From Comamonadaceae bacterium (GTDB lineage Bacteria > Pseudomonadota > Gammaproteobacteria > Burkholderiales > Burkholderiaceae_C), in NCBI GenBank assembly GCA_947374705.1, contig CANCDA010000150.1, positions 1 through 6,020 of the forward strand: a stretch of 6,020 bases of DNA, written 5' to 3'. How positions within the stretch are numbered: position 1 is the stretch's first letter; the number at the start of each line of letters is the position of its first letter. Position numbers and translations under genes: made by a program. Below the pieces are notes generated by a model that worked only from the letters and a program-made list of their open reading frames with translations, ran no database searches and had not been told where the DNA came from. Below are positions 1 to 6,020 of this stretch, one piece after another.

Positions 1-2
1 GC

Positions 3-1595
3 GATGACAGCAAAATCGCCCACCTCACGCAGCGCGAGCGCGAGCTGATTGACGCCATCGTCTCCAATCCATCGGCCAAATACATCAGCATTGCCGACCG
101 GCTCCACATCAGCGAACACACGGTTCACAACCACCTGAGCAATATCTACAGCTACCCCTATGCGGCATCGCGCCTGGTGCCTGGGCGCTACATCGTGGTG
201 TTCAAGCCCAACGTCAGCAACCCGGTTGCCGCCACAGCGCAGGCCCTGAACGGGACCGGCGGACAACTGCATCACACCTACAGCAACGCCATCAAGGGGT
301 TTGCCGTCAGCCTGCCGGCGGCGGCACTGCCGGGTGTGCGCAACAACCCCAATGTGCTTTATGTCGAACAAGACCAGACGGTGGCGCTGAAGCAAGTAAC
401 TTCACCGCAAAGCTCGGCCACCTGGGGGCTGGACCGAATCGACCAAACCGATCTGCCCTTGAGCGGACAGTACACGTTCAACAACAGCGGCGCGGGCGTG
501 ACGGCCTTCATCATCGACACCGGCATTCGGGCAGACCACGCTGAATTTTCAGGCCGCGTAGGCGTGGGTTACAACGCCATTCCCGACACCAACGGCACCA
601 ATGACTGCAATGGTCATGGCACACATGTGTCGGGCACGGTGGGCGGCAGCACCTGGGGCGTGGCCAAGGCGGTGACCCTGATTCCGGTGCGGGTTTTGGA
701 CTGCACGGGCTCGGGCAGTTGGAGCGGTGTGATTGCCGGTATTGACTGGGTCGCTGGCAGCCCGCAGCGGCCCGCCGTGGCGAATCTGTCGTTGGGGGGG
801 GGTGCATCAACGTCCGTGGATTCTGCGGTAGCGGGTGCCGTGGCCAAGGGCGTGGTCATGGTGGTGGCGGCAGGCAACAGCAACAACGACGCTTGCCTGT
901 CTTCCCCGGCCCGTGAGCCAAGCGCAATCACGGTGGGGGCCACGACCGCCATTGACTATCGCGCGTCCTATTCCAACTTCGGGACCTGCGTGGACATTTT
1001 TGCGCCAGGCACTGGCGTCACGTCGGCCTGGTTCACCAGCACAACTGCCACCAATCTGCTGAGCGGCACCTCCATGGCTTCGCCCCATGTGGCCGGGGCT
1101 GCGGCGCTGGCGCTGGCAGCCAACCCGGCGGCCACACCAGCCACGGTGGCTTCGTTGCTGGTGTCCAGCGCCACACCCAACCGCGTTGTGTCAGCGTCTC
1201 TACCCACCGGCTCACCCAACCTGCTGGTCAACTCCCTTGGCAGCGGCGGTAGCAGTACGGCACCGCCCCCCACCGCCCTGACCGTGGCCTACAAGTCCAT
1301 GAGCGGCAGCGCGACCAAGTCGGGCGGCAATTGGAAGGCCATGGCCGCTGTCACCGTGCGAGACGTCAACACTGGCGCAGCGGTGGCCAACGCCACGGTG
1401 GCGGGTAGCTTCTCGGTGGGTGGCTCTGGCAGCTGCGTGACGGGCAGCAGCGGGAGCTGCACGCTGAGCAGCGCCGCGCTCAAGTCCACAGCCACCTCCA
1501 GCACCACGTTCAGCGGCACAGGTGTCTCTGGCAGCAACCTCACCTACGACGCCAGCCAGAACTCGGTCAGCCAGATCATGATCAGCAAGCCGTGA
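3..1595 (+). CDS. LuxR-type HTH fragment fused in frame to an aqualysin-like S8 serine protease (5' partial)
   Basis: The frame is open from the window edge to the TGA at 1593-1595 (530 codons seen). Numbering from the GTG at 177, residues ~4-72 form an I9 inhibitor propeptide (PGRYIVVFKPN to YVEQDQTVAL) and the mature S8 domain starts near 76-83. Catalytic residues are Asp114 (FIIDTGI), His147 (NGHGTHVSG) and Ser299 (GTSMASPHVAG), with oxyanion Asn234 (AAGNS). Cys144, 176, 240 and 271 have spacings of 32 and 31, as I recall for the two disulfides of aqualysin I, which suggests an exported proteinase K/aqualysin-type endopeptidase. After a Gly/Ser/Pro linker (~355-365), residues ~366-472 look like a beta-sandwich, with a Cys420/Cys428 pair. 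No signal peptide precedes the propeptide; LuxR HTH codons occupy that place in the same frame. The GTG at 177 lies inside the propeptide boundary with no convincing ribosome site, so it is probably not a natural start. The protease assignment is firm; the meaning of the fusion is not. Confidence 0.88.
   Translation, partial: DDSKIAHLTQRERELIDAIVSNPSAKYISIADRLHISEHTVHNHLSNIYSYPYAASRLVPGRYIVVFKPNVSNPVAATAQALNGTGGQLHHTYSNAIKGFAVSLPAAALPGVRNNPNVLYVEQDQTVALKQVTSPQSSATWGLDRIDQTDLPLSGQYTFNNSGAGVTAFIIDTGIRADHAEFSGRVGVGYNAIPDTNGTNDCNGHGTHVSGTVGGSTWGVAKAVTLIPVRVLDCTGSGSWSGVIAGIDWVAGSPQRPAVANLSLGGGASTSVDSAVAGAVAKGVVMVVAAGNSNNDACLSSPAREPSAITVGATTAIDYRASYSNFGTCVDIFAPGTGVTSAWFTSTTATNLLSGTSMASPHVAGAAALALAANPAATPATVASLLVSSATPNRVVSASLPTGSPNLLVNSLGSGGSSTAPPPTALTVAYKSMSGSATKSGGNWKAMAAVTVRDVNTGAAVANATVAGSFSVGGSGSCVTGSSGSCTLSSAALKSTATSSTTFSGTGVSGSNLTYDASQNSVSQIMISKP
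24..152 (+). other. Truncated LuxR/NarL-family helix-turn-helix coding segment
   Basis: These codons encode LTQRERELID, then IADRLHISEHTVHNHLSNIYS. This is the GerE/LuxR DNA-binding signature: first helix, second helix, then the recognition helix HTVHNHLSNIYS. Family members normally continue with KLGV-type residues and a fourth helix used for dimer contacts. Here the match stops at Ser (150-152) and the next residues (YPYAASRLVPGRY) lead into a protease propeptide. The regulator's receiver or sensor domain would lie upstream of the window. Without the last helix this would be a defective DNA-binding domain. The homology break is visible; its cause (genomic deletion or assembly join) cannot be decided from the sequence. 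Confidence 0.8.
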
Positions 1596-1624
1596 AGGGG
1601 TGGCTGTGGTTTTACGAAAATGAA

Positions 1625-1642
1625 GAGCCTCAGGGCTATTTT
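1625..1642 (+). terminator. Weak hairpin plus T-tract after the protease gene
   Basis: About 30 nt after the protease stop, AGCC (1626-1629) can pair with GGCT (1634-1637) around a TCAG loop, followed by A and TTTT (1639-1642). A larger inverted repeat, GGGGTGG (1597-1603) with CCACCCC (1655-1661), encloses it. The small stem has only four pairs and the T-tract is short, so this is a tentative intrinsic terminator. The rest of the 1596-1743 gap holds a CGTCT/AGACG mini-hairpin (1683-1695), a TAAAAT -10-like hexamer (1708-1713) without a good -35, and no recognisable LexA box. Confidence 0.22.
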
Positions 1643-1726
1643 GAGGGCAAATAACCACCCCGTTTAGCGGCGTGAAAGTCTTCGTCTTGCAGACGTGTTC
1701 CCGTGTCTAAAATGTCTGGCCTCATC

Positions 1727-1733
1727 AGGAAAG
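1727..1733 (+). promoter_or_regulatory. Ribosome binding site of the uvrA-like gene
   Basis: AGGAAAG lies 10 nt before the ATG at 1744. Its AGGA core is 13 nt away, slightly long but usable. It supports the ATG at 1744, which also gives the expected family N-terminus (MPQGTIRIRGARQHNLKNL) with Walker A at residues 33-41. Confidence 0.5.
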
Positions 1734-1743
1734 ACAAGCCACC

Positions 1744-4700
1744 ATGCCCCAGGGAACCATCCGCATTCGCGGAGCGCGACAACACAACCTCAAAAACCTC
1801 GATCTCGACATCCGCACGGGTGAATTGACGGTGGTCACGGGCCCCAGTGGCTCAGGCAAATCCAGCCTGGTGTTTGACACGCTCTATGCCGAAGGTCAGC
1901 GCCGCTATGTGGAGACCTTCTCGGCCTACGCGCGCCAGTTTCTAGACCGCATGGACAAGCCCGCCGTGGACAAGGTAGAGGGCGTGCCCCCGGCCATTGC
2001 CATTGACCAGACCAACCCGGTGCGCAGCTCTCGCTCCACCGTGGGCACGATGACGGAGATCAACGATCACCTCAAGCTCTTGATCGCGCGTGCGGCTTCT
2101 TTGTTTGACAAGCAAACCGCGCAGCCGGTGCGGCATGACACGGCTGAGACGATTTATACCGACATGCAAGCGCGCGCGCAGGCTGTGGGCGACCCACGCT
2201 TGGTCGTGACCTTCCCGGTGGAGTTGCCTGCCACCACGTCGGCCGATGAAGTCACGCAATGGCTCTCGCTCAGCGGCTTCACCAAAGTGCAGGCCGAGCG
2301 TGAAGTGGCCACTGTGACGGGACCGCGCAAACTGCTTGATGTGGTGGCCGATCGCTTTCGATTGGGCAACGCAGAAAAGGCCCGCGTCATTGAAGCCATA
2401 GAAGTGGCGCTTAAGCGCGGTAGCGGGCGCATGGCGGTGTATGTGTTGAACGATGAAGCTGAGTCTGTCCTTTGGAAATTCTCCACCGGCCTGCACTGCC
2501 CCGAGAGCGACCAGCGCTACACCGACCCCATCCCCTCCATGTTCTCCTTCAATTCGGCGGTCGGCGCTTGCGAAACCTGCCGGGGCTTTGGCCGCGTCAT
2601 CGGGGTCGATTACGGTCTGGTGATTCCGGATGTCAAAGTGACGCTGCGTGCCGGTGCCATCAAGCCCATGCAGACCCCCGCCTGGCAAGAGGCGCAAGAC
2701 GACCTCATGCGCCATGCCGAGGCCGCAGGCATCCCGCGCGACACCCCTTGGTACAAGCTCACGCCCGAGCAACAAGCCTGGGTCATCAACGGCTCACCCC
2801 ACTGGAACGGCAAGTGGAACCAGCACTGGTTTGGTATCAAACGCTTCTTTGAGTACCTGGAGAGCAAAGCCTACAAGATGCACATCCGGGTGCTGCTGTC
2901 GAAGTACCGCAGCTACACGCCCTGCGGCATCTGCAGCGGTGCACGCCTGAAGACCGAGAGCCTGCTGTGGCGCATCGGAACGAAGGAAGATGCCGACGCG
3001 GTGCTAGAGCCCGCCCAACGCTTTATGCCCAGCGGCGTGACATGGACGCGCGCCCAGCTCGAAGCCCTGCCCGGCCTGTGCCTGCACGACTTGATGAAAC
3101 TGCCGATTGAGCGCTTGCGACGATTCTTTGACAGGACGCGGGCTACTTCTCCCTCCCCCGCTGGGGGAGGGCAGGGGTGGGGGCTGCACGTGCCAACGCC
3201 AGGCCCCCATCCCCGCCTTCCCCCAGCGGGGGAAGGGGGCAGTCAGGGCGAGCAGCAGGCCCTAAAACTCCTACACAAAGAAATCAGCACCCGCCTCAAA
3301 TACCTGTGCGACGTCGGTATTGGCTACCTCACGCTAGACCGCCAAAGCCGCACACTCTCCGGCGGCGAGGTGCAGCGCATCAACCTCACCACGGCCCTGG
3401 GCACTTCGCTGGTGAACACCCTGTTCGTGCTGGACGAACCCAGTATCGGCCTGCACCCGCGCGACATGCACCGCATCATCGAAGCCATGCAGCGCCTGCG
3501 CGACGCGGGAAACACGCTGGTGGTGGTGGAGCATGACCCGGCTGTGATGTTGGCGGCTGACCGCATGATCGACATGGGACCCGGCCCCGGCGAGCGCGGC
3601 GGGCAAATTGTGTTTGATGGCACGACCGATGATCTGCGTCACGCCGACACACTGACCGGGGCTTATCTCGGCGGGCGCAAGCAAGTCGGCATGGGCTTTC
3701 GACGCCTGGTGGTGGAGAACACGCCGCGTTTGATTCTGGAAGGCGTGACCGAACACAACCTCAAAGGCGTGAGTGTGGACATTCCTCTGGGGCGCCTGGT
3801 GTGCGTCACCGGTGTCAGTGGCTCGGGCAAGTCCACCCTGATCCAGGATGTGCTGGCTCCGGCCTTGATGCGTCACTTTGGCAAGGCCACCGATGCCCCC
3901 GGTGTGTTTGATCGCCTGCTGGGGGCCGAACAGCTTGGCGACGTGGTCTTTGTCGATCAATCGCCCATCGGCAAAACCGCACGCTCCAATCCCGCGAGCT
4001 ACGTCGGAGCCTGGGATGCGCTGCGCGAGATTTTTGCCAATGCCGCCTTGTCGCGCCAACGCGGCTACACCGCCTCCAAATTCAGCGCTAACGGCGGCGA
4101 TGGCCGCTGCCCCACCTGCGGCGGCTCAGGCTTTGAACACGTCGAAATGCAGTTCCTCAGCGACGTGTACCTGCGCTGCCAAGACTGCGACGGCAAGCGT
4201 TTTCGCCCTGAGATTTTGGAAGTGAGGATTGAACGAGTAGCGCCGATGCAGACACCCCCACCCCAACCCTCCCCCAGCGGGGGAGGGAGCAAGACACTCA
4301 ACGTCGCCGACGTCCTAGACCTCACCGTCCACGAAGCCTCTCTCCTCTTCGCCAACGACCGCGACGTCATCCGCGCCCTACAGCCCCTGGTCGATGTCGG
4401 CCTGGACTACCTGCGCCTGGGCCAGCCCGTGCCCACGCTCAGCGGCGGTGAAGCGCAGCGCCTCAAGCTCGCAGGCTTTCTGGCGCAAGCCGCCAAAACC
4501 AGCAGCGCCAGCCGCCAGGCCATCGCCCGCAAAGGCACGCTCTTCCTGTTTGACGAGCCCACCACCGGCCTGCACTTTGACGACATCGCCAAGCTCATGC
4601 GCGCCCTGCGCAAGCTGCTGGACGCAGGCCATTCGATTCTGGTGATCGAGCACAACCTGGACGTGATCCGCGCCAGCGACTGGCTGATCGACCTCGGCCC

Positions 4701-6020
4701 TGAGGGCGGCGACGCGGGCGGCTTCGTTGTCGCCACCGGCACCCCCGAAGACCTGAGCCAACACCCCATCAGCCACACCGGCCAAGCCCTGCGCGAGTAC
4801 GCGAGCACGCTAGGCACGGGCTCGCACCGCGTTGAGGAAAGAGTAAATTGGGGTCAGACCCCAATTCAGGACGGCCCTGTTTCCGGCAACAAACCCTCTC
4901 AAACGAAATTGGGTTCTGACCCCAATTTACTCGCTGCTGCCGGAGGAAACAACATCCAAATCATCAACGCCCGCGAACACAACCTCAAGTCCCTGAGCGT
5001 CAACATCCCGCGCGGCCAGTTCAACGTCATCACCGGCGTCAGCGGCTCCGGCAAGTCCACCCTGGCCTTCGACATCCTCTTCAACGAAGGCCAGCGCCGC
5101 TACCTGGAAAGCTTGAACGCCTACGCCCGCAGCATCGTGCAGCCCGCAGGTCGGCCCGAGGTGGACGCAGTCTATGGCATTCCGCCCACGGTGGCGATTG
5201 AGCAGCGCCTCTCGCGTGGCGGGCGCAAAAGCACGGTCGGCACCACGACCGAAGTCTGGCACTTCTTGCGTCTGCTCTACGTCAAGCTGGGTACGCAGCA
5301 TTGCATCCATGACGGGGCTGCCGTGCAGCCGCAAACGCCCGACAGCATTGCCGCGCAATTGCTGACGAATTTTCGCGGTCAGCACATCGGCCTGCTCGCG
5401 CCGCTGGTGCTGAACCGCAAAGGTGTCTATACCGAGCTGGCCGACTGGGCGCGCCCGCGCGGCTACACGCACCTGCGGGTGGATGGCAACTTCTTGCCGA
5501 CCACTAACTTCCCGCGCATTGACCGCTTCAAAGAACACACCATCGAGCTGCCCGTGGTCAGTCTGGACGTGACGCCCGACAACGAAGCCCTGCTGCGCGA
5601 GTGCCTGGCGCGTGCGTTGGAGCACGGTAAGGGTGTGCTCCATGTGTTGAGTGATTTGGGCGACTTGCATACCGCCATGCTGGATGGAACACCCACTGCA
5701 GGTATCGGCCAATTGCAGGTGTTTTCTACCAAACGAGCCTGCCCGATTTGCGCGACCTCGTATGCCGAACTGGACCCGCGACTCTTCTCTTACAACAGCA
5801 AGCACGGCTGGTGTCCGGACTGCGTGGGCACCGGCGTCAAGCTCAGCAAAGAGCAACGCAAGGTGTTTGACGATTCGGTGCGGGACGACGACAACAAGGG
5901 ACGCGAGCAGACCTTTGGCGAGCCCGAGGTGGACGAGGTGCTGGACACCGCCTGCCCAAGCTGCGCAGGCACGCGCTTGAACGCCACCGCGCGCGCCGTG
6001 AGGTTCGGTGCGCAAGCCCC
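1744..6020 (+). CDS. uvrA: Double-length UvrA, excinuclease ABC subunit A paralog (3' partial)
   Basis: UvrA is the ATP-dependent DNA damage recognition subunit of cytoplasmic nucleotide excision repair and passes damaged sites to UvrB. The frame has no stop through the window end (1425 complete codons), well beyond the ~940 residues of ordinary UvrA. Unit 1, NBD1: Walker A GPSGSGKSS (33-41), zinc-site remnants C276/C279 and C394/C397, signature LSGGE (538-542), Walker B LFVLDEPS (560-567), switch His597. Unit 1, NBD2: Walker A GVSGSGKST (690-698), C4 zinc module C789/C792/C812/C815, LSGGE (899-903), FDEPTTGLH (936-944), His970. Unit 2 begins near residue 1069 (NNIQIINAREHNLKSL) with Walker A at 1098-1106, C4 zinc site C1333/C1336/C1357/C1360 and C1404/C1407; the rest is outside. 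Such tandem UvrA fusions of roughly 1900-2000 residues are known to me from Burkholderiales. Their role alongside canonical UvrA is unclear, so this is probably a paralog and not the housekeeping protein. Unit 1 lacks one Cys of its first zinc site (C252-P-E-S255). Three palindromic repeats are embedded in the coding frame. Confidence 0.95.
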   Translation, partial: MPQGTIRIRGARQHNLKNLDLDIRTGELTVVTGPSGSGKSSLVFDTLYAEGQRRYVETFSAYARQFLDRMDKPAVDKVEGVPPAIAIDQTNPVRSSRSTVGTMTEINDHLKLLIARAASLFDKQTAQPVRHDTAETIYTDMQARAQAVGDPRLVVTFPVELPATTSADEVTQWLSLSGFTKVQAEREVATVTGPRKLLDVVADRFRLGNAEKARVIEAIEVALKRGSGRMAVYVLNDEAESVLWKFSTGLHCPESDQRYTDPIPSMFSFNSAVGACETCRGFGRVIGVDYGLVIPDVKVTLRAGAIKPMQTPAWQEAQDDLMRHAEAAGIPRDTPWYKLTPEQQAWVINGSPHWNGKWNQHWFGIKRFFEYLESKAYKMHIRVLLSKYRSYTPCGICSGARLKTESLLWRIGTKEDADAVLEPAQRFMPSGVTWTRAQLEALPGLCLHDLMKLPIERLRRFFDRTRATSPSPAGGGQGWGLHVPTPGPHPRLPPAGEGGSQGEQQALKLLHKEISTRLKYLCDVGIGYLTLDRQSRTLSGGEVQRINLTTALGTSLVNTLFVLDEPSIGLHPRDMHRIIEAMQRLRDAGNTLVVVEHDPAVMLAADRMIDMGPGPGERGGQIVFDGTTDDLRHADTLTGAYLGGRKQVGMGFRRLVVENTPRLILEGVTEHNLKGVSVDIPLGRLVCVTGVSGSGKSTLIQDVLAPALMRHFGKATDAPGVFDRLLGAEQLGDVVFVDQSPIGKTARSNPASYVGAWDALREIFANAALSRQRGYTASKFSANGGDGRCPTCGGSGFEHVEMQFLSDVYLRCQDCDGKRFRPEILEVRIERVAPMQTPPPQPSPSGGGSKTLNVADVLDLTVHEASLLFANDRDVIRALQPLVDVGLDYLRLGQPVPTLSGGEAQRLKLAGFLAQAAKTSSASRQAIARKGTLFLFDEPTTGLHFDDIAKLMRALRKLLDAGHSILVIEHNLDVIRASDWLIDLGPEGGDAGGFVVATGTPEDLSQHPISHTGQALREYASTLGTGSHRVEERVNWGQTPIQDGPVSGNKPSQTKLGSDPNLLAAAGGNNIQIINAREHNLKSLSVNIPRGQFNVITGVSGSGKSTLAFDILFNEGQRRYLESLNAYARSIVQPAGRPEVDAVYGIPPTVAIEQRLSRGGRKSTVGTTTEVWHFLRLLYVKLGTQHCIHDGAAVQPQTPDSIAAQLLTNFRGQHIGLLAPLVLNRKGVYTELADWARPRGYTHLRVDGNFLPTTNFPRIDRFKEHTIELPVVSLDVTPDNEALLRECLARALEHGKGVLHVLSDLGDLHTAMLDGTPTAGIGQLQVFSTKRACPICATSYAELDPRLFSYNSKHGWCPDCVGTGVKLSKEQRKVFDDSVRDDDNKGREQTFGEPEVDEVLDTACPSCAGTRLNATARAVRFGAQA
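3149..3238. repeat. REPIN-like inverted pair of GC-rich palindromic repeats inside uvrA
   Basis: Two 36-nt arms (3149-3184 and 3203-3238) are inverted copies with 31 of 36 positions matching, around an 18-nt loop containing GCACGTGC. Each arm has its own perfect 9-bp hairpin with a 3-nt loop: CCCTCCCCC/GGGGGAGGG at 3151-3171 and CCTTCCCCC/GGGGGAAGG at 3216-3236. The difference between the arms is compensated on both sides of the stem, so pairing is kept. The element is 90 nt, exactly 30 codons, and is translated as Pro/Gly/Ser-rich sequence (SPSPAGGGQGWG, PHPRLPPAGEGG; residues ~469-499). It lies between LPIERLRRFFD and ALKLLHKEISTRLKYL of NBD1. The arrangement matches REPINs mobilised by RAYT transposases; the family assignment is inference. 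Confidence 0.85.
4255..4289. repeat. Single GC-rich palindromic (REP-like) repeat inside uvrA
   Basis: A perfect 9-bp stem CCCTCCCCC/GGGGGAGGG with loop AGC (4267-4287) is the exact reverse complement of the core at 3151-3171. It has the same C-rich lead-in (CCCCCACCCC) as the second arm of the 3149-3238 element. It is translated as PPPQPSPSGGG (residues ~838-849), between EILEVRIERV after the zinc module and TLNVADVLDLTVHEA of NBD2, where ordinary UvrA has only a short turn. It is one half of the paired element upstream. Confidence 0.8.
4841..4932. repeat. Inverted pair of AATTGGGGTC-type palindromes in the linker between UvrA units
   Basis: Arms of 26 nt (4841-4866 and 4907-4932) are inverted copies differing at one position, around a 40-nt spacer. 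The left arm contains a perfect palindrome, AATTGGGGTC and GACCCCAATT around a central A (4846-4866). The sequence is unrelated to the GC-rich repeats upstream. It is translated as ERVNWGQTPIQ and TKLGSDPNLL (residues ~1033-1063), between the last strands of UvrA unit 1 and the start of unit 2. The left arm carries a TAA at 4844-4846 that is out of frame here. I recall this motif as a dispersed repeat of proteobacterial genomes, often near REP-associated transposases, but could not check this. Confidence 0.85.

Noticed and set aside
177..179. GTG at 177 as the genuine start of the protease
   Set aside because: The frame is open and HTH-coding upstream. No good ribosome site precedes it, and a start here would give a protease with no signal peptide.
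1700..1743. LexA (SOS) operator upstream of the uvrA-like gene
   Set aside because: The best candidate, CTG to CAG around 1715-1728, has a 7-nt gap instead of the 10 nt of the CTGT-N8-ACAG box, and lacks the inner T/A bases.
3149..3238. Repeat as an intrinsic terminator or a sign of an intergenic gap splitting the gene
   Set aside because: The UvrA frame reads through without a stop and the motifs continue on both sides. There is no T-tract, and the element length is exactly 30 codons.
4834..4949. Direct repeat GAGGAAA at 4834-4840 and 4943-4949 as a target-site duplication around the inter-unit palindrome
   Set aside because: The copies are 109 nt apart, so removing one copy with the intervening DNA would shift the frame. 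The right copy is also 10 nt beyond the inverted repeat. Chance is more likely.
4927..6015. Long minus-strand open frame (362 codons), with others at 1942-2775 and 3334-4059
   Set aside because: They lie entirely opposite the UvrA frame, whose motifs are unmistakable. The translations resemble no family I know, and such antisense frames are common in GC-rich coding DNA.

Overview
The window is GC-rich DNA with the codon use and gene content of a betaproteobacterium, most likely order Burkholderiales (Comamonadaceae-like, for example Rhodoferax or Polaromonas). This placement is inferred from the very long tandem UvrA protein, which I know mainly from that group, and from the two kinds of palindromic repeat. 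Both genes lie on the + strand and the strand is almost completely coding.

Positions 3-1595 are one uninterrupted reading frame that enters from outside the window. Its first ~50 codons encode a LuxR/NarL-type helix-turn-helix that stops abruptly near the end of the recognition helix. It then runs in frame into the I9 propeptide of a subtilisin-family (S8) protease. The protease is complete from propeptide to C-terminus: it has the Asp/His/Ser triad, the oxyanion Asn, four cysteines spaced as in aqualysin I, and a C-terminal beta-rich domain. It has no signal peptide, because that place is taken by the LuxR fragment. This is either a real deletion fusion or an assembly join.

Positions 1596-1743 are a short intergenic gap with weak terminator- and promoter-like elements.

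Positions 1744-6020 are one open frame with no stop that runs off the window. It encodes at least 1425 residues of a double-length UvrA: a complete first UvrA unit (two ABC ATPase modules, residues ~1-1030) followed by the start of a second, divergent UvrA unit (from ~1069).

The most unusual feature is that this gene carries three palindromic repeat insertions that keep the frame open. A REPIN-like inverted pair of GC-rich repeats (3149-3238) lies before the first ABC signature. A single copy of the same repeat (4255-4289) lies before the second ABC signature. An unrelated inverted pair (4841-4932) lies in the linker between the two UvrA units. All three are translated and fall where UvrA proteins have loops or linkers. 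The hairpin arms of the GC-rich family differ by paired, compensating base changes, so the hairpin itself appears to be maintained.
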